From: Filomicrobium sp.
GTDB lineage: Bacteria; Pseudomonadota; Alphaproteobacteria; Rhizobiales; Hyphomicrobiaceae
DNA: 64,000 nt
Direction of reading: 5' to 3'
NCBI GenBank assembly: GCA_017792465.1
Contig: CP051234.1
Location: 2,358,606-2,422,605 of the forward strand
Position numbers and translations under genes: made by a program. Of the stretch, positions 16,960 through 25,744 are shown piece by piece; the first letter of the stretch is position 1, and every line of letters begins with the position of its first letter. Below the pieces are notes generated by a model that searched no databases, had not been told where the DNA came from, and saw only the letters and a program-made list of their open reading frames with translations.

Positions 16960-18615
16960 ATGGAGGATTTTCCTCTCGAAATTCTGACCAACGAGCAGAT
17001 GGCGGAAGCCGATCGTCTGGCCGTCCAGATGGGCGTGCCCAGCCTGACGTTGATGGAAAACGCCGGCCGGGCGGTGGCCGACGAAGCGGTCAAGATGGTG
17101 GATCACGGCGCTCGGATCATCGTGTTGTGTGGGCCTGGCAACAACGGTGGCGATGGGTTCGTGGCGGCGCGCTATCTCAAAGAGCGCGGCTATGACGTCG
17201 GCGTTTATCTGCTTGGTGCGGTAGAGAATCTCAAGGGTGATGCTGCCGAGATGGCGCAGCGGTGGGGCGAAATGGGGGATGTCGCTGCTCTTGGTGAAGC
17301 TCACAAAGATGTTGAACGCGCCGGCCTCATCATCGATGCGATTTTCGGGGCCGGTCTTGCGCGGGCCATCGAGGGCGAAGCCGGCAAACTCATCGAGATC
17401 TGCAACAGCACTAGGAGCTGCGAGCTACTGGCGGTCGACGTCCCCTCGGGATTGAGCGGCACGACGGGGCAAGCGCTTGGCGAGCATGTGCTGCGAGCCG
17501 ACCGCACCGTCACCTTTTTCCGGCTGAAGCCGGGGCATCTCCTCTATCCGGGGCGAGACCTGTGCGGGCGCGTCGTGCTGGCTGATATTGGGATACCGGA
17601 TGGGGTACTGGAAGAATTGGGCCTGGTTGGCCTGACAGTTAATCAGCCGAATGGTTTCTGGCTCAATTTGTTCATTGTTCCCGGTATCGACAGCCACAAA
17701 TACAAGCGCGGTCACGCGGTCGTTGTCTCAGGTCCCGCCCATCGGACAGGCGCAGCGCGGCTCGCGGCGCGCGCCACTTTGAGGGTCGGTGCCGGCCTCG
17801 TTACGGTTGCATCGCCAGAAAACGCCCTTGCGGAAAACGCTGCGCAGCTAACCGCGATCATGCTTGAGCCATGCCCCGATGCTGAGGCGCTGGCGCGCCT
17901 GCTCGAAGACAAGCGCAAGAATGTTCTGCTGATCGGGCCAGGCGCAGGTGTCGATAAGCGGCCCGGCGAAGATCCAGAAGCCGGTTACGTTAAACCGGAC
18001 AACCGAACGTGCTCCAAAGTTTTTGAGACGCTAATGGGCTCCACCGCACAGGCTGTGCTCGACGCGGATGCGCTTATGTCTTTTGCTCAGCGTTCTTTAG
18101 GAACTGGTTCGGGCGGCGGCTGGACTCAATACAAACCAGCCGAAGAGAAAGAGGGGGCTCCTCCGAACTTGGCGAAAATGTTGTTTTCAGCCATCCAACA
18201 TAAACCTGAACGCTCGGTCGTATTGACGCCACATGAGGGGGAATTCAGACGCCTCTTTGGTGATGAATTGGCCAACGTGCCCTCAAAGCTGGAGCGTGTG
18301 CGTGCCGCATCTAGCCTAGCTGGCGCTGTCGTCCTCTTGAAAGGCCCCGATACCGTCATCGCTGCACCGGACGGCCGAGCGGCAATCAACACGAACGCCC
18401 CGCCATGGCTGGCGACGGCTGGGTCGGGCGATGTTCTAGCGGGCCTGATTACCGGTCTGCTGGCGCAAGGAATGCCGGCGTTCGAAGCCGCCTGTGCCGG
18501 GGTTTGGATCCACGGCGAATGCGCCAACCGGTTCGGGCCGGGGCTTATCGCAGAAGACCTGCCGGAAATGGTGCCGTCGGTGATGCGCGATCTTTATGCG
18601 CGCAAACAGAACTGA
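16960..18615 (+). CDS. nnr: Bifunctional NAD(P)HX epimerase / ADP-dependent NAD(P)HX dehydratase
   Basis: A 551-residue fusion repairing hydrated NADH/NADPH. Residues 1-220 are the epimerase (YjeF N) domain: TNEQMAEADRLAVQMGVPSLTLMENAGRAVA, the Rossmann-like VLCGPGNNGGDGFVAARYL and SGLSGTTGQ. Residues 240-551 are the ribokinase-like dehydratase with HKYKRGHAVVVSG, DADALMSFA, VLTPHEGEFRRLFG and the catalytic TAGSGDVLAGLITGLLAQG. The ATG at 16960 follows GGAGG at ideal spacing; an upstream TTG is less likely. A mid-domain insertion (about 345-430, including GSGGGWTQYKPAEEKEGAPP) makes it slightly longer than usual. It is divergent from glnB, a common alphaproteobacterial neighbourhood. Confidence 0.95.
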   Translation: MEDFPLEILTNEQMAEADRLAVQMGVPSLTLMENAGRAVADEAVKMVDHGARIIVLCGPGNNGGDGFVAARYLKERGYDVGVYLLGAVENLKGDAAEMAQRWGEMGDVAALGEAHKDVERAGLIIDAIFGAGLARAIEGEAGKLIEICNSTRSCELLAVDVPSGLSGTTGQALGEHVLRADRTVTFFRLKPGHLLYPGRDLCGRVVLADIGIPDGVLEELGLVGLTVNQPNGFWLNLFIVPGIDSHKYKRGHAVVVSGPAHRTGAARLAARATLRVGAGLVTVASPENALAENAAQLTAIMLEPCPDAEALARLLEDKRKNVLLIGPGAGVDKRPGEDPEAGYVKPDNRTCSKVFETLMGSTAQAVLDADALMSFAQRSLGTGSGGGWTQYKPAEEKEGAPPNLAKMLFSAIQHKPERSVVLTPHEGEFRRLFGDELANVPSKLERVRAASSLAGAVVLLKGPDTVIAAPDGRAAINTNAPPWLATAGSGDVLAGLITGLLAQGMPAFEAACAGVWIHGECANRFGPGLIAEDLPEMVPSVMRDLYARKQN

Positions 18616-18777
18616 TCGCGCCGAAATCCCCGACCTTCCGCGTCCGATGCCGCCTTGATGCCACACACTGAGGGCCGAATGCTGCTATAAGGCCATTCGA
18701 TATTCGGATTGCGCGTCTTCATGACAGCAACGGCAATTGAATTGTATAGTCACGCACAGGTTGAACCGGACTTCAGG

Positions 18778-20562
18778 ATGACGACGCGCAGCGGCAAATT
18801 CGCGAGACGAGACAAAGCCATTCTGGCTGTTACACTGGCGGCCCTGTTGCCGATGGTGGCGTCGACTTCGGCCATCGCAGCTGTCGGCCAGGAAACGCAA
18901 CTCAACGTCCGCAATGGTGCGCTTGCTCTGCAGCGCGGACAATCTCCCGAAGCCATCGAGCATTACACTGCCGCGCTCAACGACCGCACGCTGCCGGACG
19001 ACCGGCGCGCCACCATCCTCAATGACCGCGGCGTCGCTTTTGTGCGGCTCGGCAAGACGCGCGAAGCCATCGACGACTTCAACAAGGCGGTCGAGCTGTT
19101 CCCCGAATACGCGGCAACCTATAACAACCGCGGCAATCTTCTCCTCGCGCTCGGTCTGCCCGGCGAAGCGATCAAGGATTTCAACCGGGCGCTGGTGCTG
19201 GCTCCTGGATATGCCGCCGCCTACAACAACCGGGCCGGCGCTCTGATGCAGGTCGGCAAGCCACAAAAGGCGATCCGGGACTTTACGCAGGCCATCAAGC
19301 TCATCCCGGAAGCAGCCGCACCTTTGGCCGGCCGCGGGCGCGCGCAACTCGTGCTTAATCGCCCGCACGCTGCCATTCGCGATTTCTCGCGCGCTGTCGG
19401 CTCGGATGCTAGATTTGCCGCCGGTTATCGCGACCGCGCGGAAGCCAAGCTGAAGGTCGGCCACTATGCCGAGGCGATCGAGGATCTGTCGCGCGCGATC
19501 GCGTTCGATATCGCCAACGCCGATGCTTACATGCTGCGCGGCGACGCCTACCTGACGCTCGGCAAACTGGAAGAATCTATCGCCGACTTCACCCGCTATC
19601 AGGAACTGCGCCCGCAAGAGGCGAAGGGCTTCGAAGCGCGTGGACTGGCGCACATCCTGGCCAACGTGCCGGACGCGGCGCTGAGCGATCTCAACCGGGC
19701 CATCGAAATCAATCCGCGCTCAGCCGTCGCATTTGCCTATCGCGGTTACTCTTACACGCGGTCCGGCCAGCCCGAGATCGCGCGGAGCGACCTTGCCACG
19801 GCGGCGAAGCTCGATGCCAAGGATGCCGATGTGCTGTGGGCCAAGGCGGCGACCGACGAAGCGCTCGGCGATATCGATGCGGCCATCGCGGACCTCAAGC
19901 AGGCCGTCGCAGCAAGGCCGGGGTTCAAGCGCGCGCTTGACGATCTGACCCGCCTTGGCGTTGCTGACGCCGTCGTCGGAGACACGGTCGTCGAAGGGCT
20001 TGGGACGAATGATTGGCAAGTGATCGTCAACGCGGGGCGCTATTTTGCGATCAACCCGAGCGTGCCCAAACTGCGTGTGCCGCTTGAAATGATGGGCGAA
20101 GGCAAGCCGCGCCTGTTGTCCTGGGAGGAGAAGGACAAACCGTTCCGCAAGATTGGCGTTCTCACCTACCACAGCGGCGTCATCGAAGGTCCGAAAGGGC
20201 CCGAAGAAATGGAGCACGCGGCGATTATTGACCTGCGCACCCAAAGCGTCGTCGCGATCGAGCCGCATCGGCAGGGCAAGAAAGTCGCCGGCTGGACGTG
20301 GTCGGAAAACGGTACTGTGACGGTTGCCAGCGTCGATGGCGTGACCGATCAGTTCCAGTTGCGCCAGGGTCTGACCTCTCCGTCGTTGGCGGGTAGCAAG
20401 ACGCGGCGCCGTCGGCGCTATTCGGATGGTACCCCAAGCTGGGCTCCTTGGGCTGAAGACGGTACGTTCGGTTTCAACGCTACCAATAGCCGACCCAGAA
20501 AACGCCGCGCCAATCGGCGGCGGCGGAAACCGAAGTCGTTCTTCGAGATGCTGTTCAACTAA
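18778..20562 (+). CDS. Exported tetratricopeptide-repeat protein with basic C-terminal tail
   Basis: About 594 residues. After a signal peptide (RRDKAILAVTLAALLPMVASTSAIA) come about nine consecutive TPR units of 34 residues up to about residue 390, for example EYAATYNNRGNLLLALG and GYAAAYNNRAGALMQVG. The remainder (about 400-540) is a beta-rich segment without known signature. The tail is strikingly basic (RRRRRYSDG, then RPRKRRANRRRRKPKSFF). Starts at 18709 and 18721 are also open; 18778 begins closest to the signal peptide. TPR arrays bind protein partners, so a periplasmic scaffold is likely. The basic tail could contact anionic wall polymers (inference). Its neighbours are two L,D-transpeptidase genes on the same strand. 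Confidence 0.8.
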   Translation: MTTRSGKFARRDKAILAVTLAALLPMVASTSAIAAVGQETQLNVRNGALALQRGQSPEAIEHYTAALNDRTLPDDRRATILNDRGVAFVRLGKTREAIDDFNKAVELFPEYAATYNNRGNLLLALGLPGEAIKDFNRALVLAPGYAAAYNNRAGALMQVGKPQKAIRDFTQAIKLIPEAAAPLAGRGRAQLVLNRPHAAIRDFSRAVGSDARFAAGYRDRAEAKLKVGHYAEAIEDLSRAIAFDIANADAYMLRGDAYLTLGKLEESIADFTRYQELRPQEAKGFEARGLAHILANVPDAALSDLNRAIEINPRSAVAFAYRGYSYTRSGQPEIARSDLATAAKLDAKDADVLWAKAATDEALGDIDAAIADLKQAVAARPGFKRALDDLTRLGVADAVVGDTVVEGLGTNDWQVIVNAGRYFAINPSVPKLRVPLEMMGEGKPRLLSWEEKDKPFRKIGVLTYHSGVIEGPKGPEEMEHAAIIDLRTQSVVAIEPHRQGKKVAGWTWSENGTVTVASVDGVTDQFQLRQGLTSPSLAGSKTRRRRRYSDGTPSWAPWAEDGTFGFNATNSRPRKRRANRRRRKPKSFFEMLFN

Positions 20563-20870
20563 GAGCATCGTATCCAGCCTGCTTGCTGCATCGGCGGCGG
20601 AGCTGGAATGCGCGGCTATCGCTGCCATGCAAATTCGGCTTGTTCCAGCGCAAAGTCCCTCCGCCGCGCCTGCTTACTGCCAGGTTCCGGTCACTGCAAA
20701 TTCATTTGCTGACGGTGAAATCTTGCCGGGCGCAGGTTGTTTGCGGCGACATTATGGCTAACAATCGGGCTGGGTGCGCTGAGGCTGCAGCGGACGAACA
20801 TGCATCCTTTGAGCGGCGGGCTGGAGACCTGCCGCACCAGATTATTGAAGACATGAAGGGGTCATTTGTA
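20563..20870. other. Intergenic region, no feature seen
   Basis: Between the TPR gene and the first L,D-transpeptidase gene, same strand. It presumably carries the promoter of the latter. No small gene, repeat or terminator is evident. Confidence 0.5.
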
Positions 20871-21308
20871 ATGCGTAAAAATCTCTTTTCTCTCGCGGTT
20901 GCCGCGATTTTTTCACTGGTGCTTTTTGGCGGCTCGGCGAATTCTGCTCTTGCTGGCGTCACCGTCAAAATCAGCAAGGGCTCGCAGACGATGAATGTCT
21001 ATGTCCATGGGCAGCTCATGCACACCTGGGCGGTTTCAACGGGCCGGCGCGGCTATAACACGCCGTCGGGACATTATCGGCCGGTGCGCCTGGAACGCAT
21101 GTGGCACTCGCGCAAGTATCATTGGTCGCCGATGCCATACTCCATCTTCTTCCGGGGCGGCTATGCGATCCACGGAACCACCGAAACACGGAACCTTGGG
21201 CGACGCGCTTCGCATGGCTGCGTCAGGCTTCACCCGAGCGCAGCGCGACGGCTTTTTTCGCTGGTGCGGCGGTACGGTCCGGGTCGGACGCGTATTCAGA
21301 TCCGGTAG
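20871..21308 (+). CDS. L,D-transpeptidase (YkuD), short form
   Basis: A 145-residue periplasmic enzyme: a signal peptide (MRKNLFSLAVAAIFSLVLFGGSANSALA) followed directly by a YkuD domain. It ends with the catalytic signature HGTTETRNLGRRASHGCVRLHP; the nucleophile is the cysteine in SHGCVR. Such enzymes form 3-3 peptidoglycan cross-links or attach outer-membrane proteins to the wall. AAGGGG is placed 10 bases upstream of the chosen ATG; another in-frame ATG at 20853 is less well positioned. It has no accessory domain. A larger paralogue lies 490 bases downstream on the same strand. Confidence 0.93.
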   Translation: MRKNLFSLAVAAIFSLVLFGGSANSALAGVTVKISKGSQTMNVYVHGQLMHTWAVSTGRRGYNTPSGHYRPVRLERMWHSRKYHWSPMPYSIFFRGGYAIHGTTETRNLGRRASHGCVRLHPSAARRLFSLVRRYGPGRTRIQIR

Positions 21309-21363
21309 GAAAAAGTTTTTCTTTTGGCGCCTTCGTTCGTCAACACTGCGCAAGCTTGTGTTG

Positions 21364-21583
21364 AGCAAGGATGCCCACGCTTCGGCTGCGCCTCGTGCAT
21401 CCGGCGCCGTACACTTTTTTTGGGCTCTTCGGTTGCCCACATGGCAACCGGGCCATGACAACAAGCCATCAGCGTTGTCCATGACGGATCGGCCCGCAGG
21501 GCCGGGGAGCAAGGCGACCCGGCATAAGTGCCGCCCTGTCGGAGCGGCCTGCGCTGCAAGCGCAGAACAGCCGCGTGAGATAT
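21364..21583. repeat. Multi-hairpin intergenic repeat, copy A
   Basis: It lies in the 3' region of the short L,D-transpeptidase gene. Modules in order: GGATGC...GCATCC hairpin (about 21370-21402); GGTTGCC-cacat-GGCAACC hairpin followed by GGGCCATGACA (21431-21459); GGCCCGCAGGGCC followed by GGGGAGCAAGGCGACCCGGC (21491-21523); and GTCGGA, then a double stem GCGGC/GCCGC enclosing CTGCGCT-gca-AGCGCAG, then GTGAGA (21538-21580). The same modules, with the stems changed but still paired, occur at 46031-46305. Not coding. Confidence 0.8.
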
Positions 21584-21801
21584 TTAAACTAGGCCTTCCA
21601 ACAAAACCGACACCATTAACAACTCACTACCTTATGTCCCGATATGAGAAAGATTGGCGAAGCGCTTAAAAAGTCTCTCAAATTAATCATTCAGCAGTCG
21701 CATCTCGATAACGTTCTGCTTGTCTTTGTCCTGATGAGTAGCACCCGGCAGGGGCCAAGCTTCGCCGGGGATTGTGTATAGCGTTGGAGTAAGAGTAGAC
21801 G

Positions 21802-22626
21802 ATGCGGGCACCAAAGTTTTTCTACGCGGCGACGGCAGCCATGGCGCTGGCCGTCCCGTGCGCAACCTTCGCGGTCGCTGAAACCGTCGAGACGGTCCCA
21901 GCCACCAAAATCGAACCCGGCAAAACCGTTCAATTGGCGAAAGCCGAAACCGAAGAGCCGGCCAAGCCGAGCGGCGTCAAGATTACGGCCGTCGAAGCCG
22001 CGAAGCCGAAACCGAAACCGGCGCGGCCGACGCTTCGGGCTTCCATCAACCTGTCATCGCAGACCATGACGGTGAAGGAAAACGGCCAGACCAAGTACAC
22101 CTGGAAGATCTCTTCGGGCCGCGGCGGATATCACACGCCGACCGGCAACTACCGTCCGCAGTGGATGACGCGGATGCACTATTCGAAGAAGTACGACAAT
22201 GCGCCGATGCCGCACTCCGTCTTCTTCCATCGCGGCTATGCGATCCACGCCACCTACGCGACCAAGGCCCTTGGGCGTCCGGCCTCGCACGGCTGCATCC
22301 GTCTGTCGCCATCGCATGCCAAGAAATTCTATTCGCTGGTCAGCAAGCACGGGAAGGCCCGTACGCGCATTGCCATTACCGGCAGCACGCCGGCGCGCTC
22401 TTACGCCAAGACCAAGAAGACGCGTCGCAAGAAGTATTCTGGTGGGTATTCGGGCGGCTATTCGAACTTCTGGGGCGACCCTGGCTACTCGACCTACAAG
22501 AAGCCGTCGAAGAAGAAGCGCCGCAAAGCGAAGTACTACAAGCCAGCCAAGAAGAAGGCCTACAAGCCATCTTACAGCTACTCGTACAACGCTCCGCAGA
22601 AATTCACATGGCCGGGCGACCGCTGA
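21802..22626 (+). CDS. L,D-transpeptidase (YkuD) with Lys/Tyr-rich C-terminal tail
   Basis: A 274-residue exported protein: a signal peptide to about residue 26 (AAMALAVPCATFAVA), a Pro/Lys-rich linker to about 75 (EAAKPKPKPARP), then a YkuD domain at about 77-195 with the catalytic motif HATYATKALGRPASHGCIRLSP. Unlike its upstream paralogue it carries a 75-residue tail rich in Lys, Arg, Tyr and Gly (KKTRRKKYSGGYSGGYSN; KPSKKKRRKAKYYKPAKKKA). This could bind teichuronic-like, DNA or peptidoglycan polyanions (inference). Expected role: 3-3 cross-linking or protein anchoring to peptidoglycan. A strong terminator follows its stop codon. Confidence 0.93.
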   Translation: MRAPKFFYAATAAMALAVPCATFAVAETVETVPATKIEPGKTVQLAKAETEEPAKPSGVKITAVEAAKPKPKPARPTLRASINLSSQTMTVKENGQTKYTWKISSGRGGYHTPTGNYRPQWMTRMHYSKKYDNAPMPHSVFFHRGYAIHATYATKALGRPASHGCIRLSPSHAKKFYSLVSKHGKARTRIAITGSTPARSYAKTKKTRRKKYSGGYSGGYSNFWGDPGYSTYKKPSKKKRRKAKYYKPAKKKAYKPSYSYSYNAPQKFTWPGDR

Positions 22627-22657
22627 TCCGGGCCCGTGCGACCTGAACTGCAAACAC

Positions 22658-22687
22658 AAACGGCGCTTCCGTTGGGAGCGCCGTTTT
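22658..22687 (+). terminator. Intrinsic terminator of the second L,D-transpeptidase gene
   Basis: AAACGGCGCT and AGCGCCGTTT pair, with an extra CC/GG at the loop base, followed by TTCTT. It lies about 30 bases past the stop codon. Confidence 0.85.
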
Positions 22688-22758
22688 CTTATCTGCATCG
22701 CGAATGCTGCGGAGTATTTGCGCCGGATGCGCTGACCGCACGAAACGCTAGCCGCGGC

Positions 22759-24336
22759 TTAGGGCATGCGAAGGTTCTCGTGTTCTTTGAGAACCTTGCC
22801 CGTCTCATAATCGATTTCGATCAGTTTGACGCGGTAGCCCCACAGCCTTGCCAGGTGATAGAGCGTGCGCTCGCAATTGGCGCGGTCAAGGAGGACGCCG
22901 TTACGGACATTGTGAGCCACTACGAGGCGGCGCGAGCCTTGCAAATCGGCCTCGATAACCTGCAGATCGGGATCGAGCGAAGAGACGCAGTATTGCTTCG
23001 ACAGGGCCTGGCGGACCTGACGGTATCCAAGCTCATTGTGGATGTTTGAAACAAAGACCTGCGGGCGCTGAGACTCGTCGTGAATGTTGAAGAGGCGGAA
23101 GTCGCGGATCACCTTCGGCGACATGAACTGAAGGATGAAGCTGTCGTCGCGGAACTCCGCCCAGATCTGCTTCAATGTACCGACCGGGTCGCCGTTGCCA
23201 GCAATATCGGGGAACCAGTCGCGGTCTTCGTCGGTCGGCTCGGTCGTCATGCGCTCGATGTCGCGCATGATGGCGAAGCCCAGCGCGTAGGGGTTGAGGC
23301 CGGAATATCTGCGGTCGTTCCAGGCCGGCTGCATGGTGACGGAGGAGTGGCTGTGCAGGAACTCCAGCATCGAGCCTTCCGTCAGAAGCCCCTTGTCGTA
23401 GAGTCGGTTCATGATGTGGAAGTGGGTCCACGTCGCGCAGCCCTCGTTCATCACCTTGGTCTGGCGCTGCGGGTAGAAATAGGTCGACAGATTGCGAACG
23501 ATGCGCAGGATTTCGCGTTCCCAGTCGGCCAGCTTGGGTGCTGTCTTTTCGAGGAAGTAGAGAATGTTTTCTTCCGGCAACCGCAGCTGCGAGCCACCTG
23601 CCGCACTCGACGGCTGGGCGTCTTCTGCGCTGTCAGCGTCTTCTTCCTGGCGCTTTTGCGGAACGGTTCTCCAAAGATCGTTGAACGACTGCTGCTCGTA
23701 AAGATGCCGTTCACGCGCGCGCTCGCGTTCGCGTGCCAGAGAGACCGTCCGGTTGGAGCCCGGGTAGCGGCTGATCCCCTGCTGCATCAGGGCGTGGGCG
23801 GCATCGAGCACCTGCTCGACGGCGTTGGGACCGTGCTGGTCCTCGCAACGGGCGACGTAGGTCTTGGCGAAGTCGAGATAGTCGAGGATCGCGTCGGCTC
23901 TCGTCCACTCCTGGAACAGGTAGTTGTTCTTGAAGAAGTGGTTGTGGCCCATGGCGGCATGGGCAAGCACGAGCGTGTGCATCGTCATGGAGTTTTCCTC
24001 CATGATGTAGTTGATGCACGGGTCGGAGTTGATAACGAGTTCGTAGGCCAGCGCGCGGGCGCCTTTGCGGTAGTGCAATTCGTCGCGAACGAAGTGCTTG
24101 CCGAACGACCAGTGCCGGTACATGCGCGGCAGGCCGATCGATGCGTAAGCGTCAAGCATCTGCTCGGAGGTGATGACCTCGATCACGTTGGGGTAGATAT
24201 CGAGGCCGAGTTCACCCAGACCGATTTCCTCGCACGCGTCGTAAGCCTTCTTGACGAGGTCGAAGTTCCAGTCGCTGCCTTCGAACAAGGGCTTGGTGGA
24301 GGCGGCCGAGGCAGTGGCATGTTCGGTATTCTGCAT
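22759..24336 (-). CDS. SpoVR family protein
   Basis: A 525-residue soluble protein with the SpoVR family's hallmark segments: EGSDWNFDLVKKAYDACEEIG, DIYPNVIEVITSEQMLDAYAS, MYRHWSFGKHF, INYIMEENSMTMHTLVLAHAAMGHNHFFKNN and MNEGCATWTHFHIMNRLYDKG. It also has a C-terminal DLQVIEADLQGSRRLVVAH region. The many conserved His/Glu residues suggest a metal site, but no reaction is established (E. coli homologue YcgB; Bacillus SpoVR acts in spore cortex formation). It is the last gene of a prkA-yeaH-spoVR set, 20 bases from yeaH, so it is expected to work with that kinase under starvation or stress. Confidence 0.95.
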   Translation of the reverse strand: MQNTEHATASAASTKPLFEGSDWNFDLVKKAYDACEEIGLGELGLDIYPNVIEVITSEQMLDAYASIGLPRMYRHWSFGKHFVRDELHYRKGARALAYELVINSDPCINYIMEENSMTMHTLVLAHAAMGHNHFFKNNYLFQEWTRADAILDYLDFAKTYVARCEDQHGPNAVEQVLDAAHALMQQGISRYPGSNRTVSLARERERARERHLYEQQSFNDLWRTVPQKRQEEDADSAEDAQPSSAAGGSQLRLPEENILYFLEKTAPKLADWEREILRIVRNLSTYFYPQRQTKVMNEGCATWTHFHIMNRLYDKGLLTEGSMLEFLHSHSSVTMQPAWNDRRYSGLNPYALGFAIMRDIERMTTEPTDEDRDWFPDIAGNGDPVGTLKQIWAEFRDDSFILQFMSPKVIRDFRLFNIHDESQRPQVFVSNIHNELGYRQVRQALSKQYCVSSLDPDLQVIEADLQGSRRLVVAHNVRNGVLLDRANCERTLYHLARLWGYRVKLIEIDYETGKVLKEHENLRMP

Positions 24337-24356
24337 AAGCCGGTGATCGCCTTTCG

Positions 24357-25643
24357 TTAGCCGCTATTGGCCTTGGCGTCCTCCGAAAACAGGTTGCGGA
24401 AGACGGGGTAGATGTCGCCGGGCTCGGCAACCCGGCGCATGGCAAAGTTGGCATGCTCGCCAACCAATTCCTCGTATCCATCCCAGACTTCGCTTGATGG
24501 ATAGGGACCATCATCGATCGATCCAACCTCAATATAGGCGAAGTACTGGCACTGTTCGAGGATGGAGGTTTGCAACATCTCGATACATTCGGCCATGTCG
24601 TCGGAGAAGTTGTGCCCGTCGGAGGCCTGCGCGGCGTAGATATTCCAATCGGCCACGGGGTAGCGCTCTTCGATGATGCGCTCCATTTCGACGAGCGCGG
24701 TCGAGATGACGGTGCCGCCGGTTTCGCGGCCGGTGAAGAAGGTTTCCTCGTCGACTTCCTGAGCCACGTTGGTGTGGCGGATGAAGACGACCTGCACTTC
24801 CTTGTAGTGGCGGCGCAGGAACATGTTGAGCAGGATGAAGAAGCGCTTGGCCAGATCCTTCAAGCGCTCGGTCATCGAGGCAGAGACGTCCATCAGACAG
24901 AACATCACCGCTTGCGTCGATGGTTTCGGCAGGCGTTCGTGACGGTTGAATTTCAAGTCGAGCGGGTCGAGATAGGCAACGCGCTTGCGCAAGGCCGTGA
25001 CACGGGCGAGGCGCTCACGCAGCTCATTGACCTTGCCTTCGTTGAGCGGCGTCTCAGCCTCGGCTTCTGCCAGTTCAGCTTCGAGCTTTTCCAGATAGGC
25101 AAGGCTGGGCCGGTTCAGGGCGATACGCCGCGCCAGCGAATTGCGCATGGTGCGCACGTGATTGAGTTTAGACGGCGGGCCGTCGGTCGCGAAACCGGCG
25201 CGCGTCAACTCGGCTGATTTGATCTGCTTGAGTTTGGCCTTGACGAGGTTGGGAAGTTTCAGATCCTCGAAGAAGACATCGAGGAATTCTTCACGCGAAA
25301 GCGCGAAGACGAAATCGTCCTCGCCGGTTCCTTCCTTCGATCCCTTGTTGCCGCGTCCACCACCTGGGGGAGGCTTGGGGATCGTATCGCCGACGACCAT
25401 GTCGGTGTTGCCGGGCAGGACGAAATCGCGCGAGCCCGATTTAGAATCGAGAGAGAATTGCGGTTCACGCAGGCTCTTTGAAGAGATGCGAACTTCCTCA
25501 CCGGCATCGATGTCGGAAACTTTGCGAGTCTTGACCGCTTCGCGAACGGCTTCCTTGATTTCCGCCTTGGCCCGGCGGAGAAAGCGCTGGCGGTTGCCAA
25601 GCGATTTCGACTTCGGGTTTCGCCGCCTGTCGACAATCTGCAT
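24357..25643 (-). CDS. yeaH: YeaH/YhbH family (DUF444) protein with von Willebrand A-like domain
   Basis: A 428-residue protein starting MQIVDRRRNPKSKSLGNRQRFLRRAKAEIKEAV, typical of DUF444. The C-terminal half carries a VWA-like fold with the metal-site motif DVSASMTERLKDLAKRFFILL, followed by VVFIRHTNVAQEVDEETFF and GGTVISTALVEME. A Gly-rich linker (PPPGGGRGNKGSKEG) separates it from the basic N-terminus. In E. coli the gene is co-transcribed with the kinase YeaG and responds to nitrogen starvation and stationary phase. Here it lies between prkA and spoVR on one strand. The 100-base spacer to prkA has a long hairpin. Confidence 0.95.
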   Translation of the reverse strand: MQIVDRRRNPKSKSLGNRQRFLRRAKAEIKEAVREAVKTRKVSDIDAGEEVRISSKSLREPQFSLDSKSGSRDFVLPGNTDMVVGDTIPKPPPGGGRGNKGSKEGTGEDDFVFALSREEFLDVFFEDLKLPNLVKAKLKQIKSAELTRAGFATDGPPSKLNHVRTMRNSLARRIALNRPSLAYLEKLEAELAEAEAETPLNEGKVNELRERLARVTALRKRVAYLDPLDLKFNRHERLPKPSTQAVMFCLMDVSASMTERLKDLAKRFFILLNMFLRRHYKEVQVVFIRHTNVAQEVDEETFFTGRETGGTVISTALVEMERIIEERYPVADWNIYAAQASDGHNFSDDMAECIEMLQTSILEQCQYFAYIEVGSIDDGPYPSSEVWDGYEELVGEHANFAMRRVAEPGDIYPVFRNLFSEDAKANSG

Positions 25644-25681
25644 TCGTCAGCAACATCCTTCCTGAACGTCAGACGTTCATT

Positions 25682-25731
25682 GCGTTTCGGCTAGATTGCC
25701 AGGGTTTGACCGGAAAACCCAGCTGAAACGC
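25682..25731 (-). promoter_or_regulatory. 50-nt stem-loop in the prkA-yeaH spacer
   Basis: Outer arms GCGTTTCGGCT (25682-25692) and AGCTGAAACGC (25721-25731) pair with one G-U-type mismatch. Directly inside the second arm an inner hairpin GGGTTT/AAACCC (25702-25707, 25715-25720) stacks. There is no T-run after it, so an attenuator, RNA-processing site or stability element within the prkA-yeaH-spoVR transcript is more likely than a full terminator. Confidence 0.6.
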
Positions 25732-25744
25732 TTCTTTGTTGGCG

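Noticed and set aside
23080-24360. 426-codon plus-strand open frame opposite spoVR
   Set aside because: Shadow of spoVR with no start signal and no recognisable domain.
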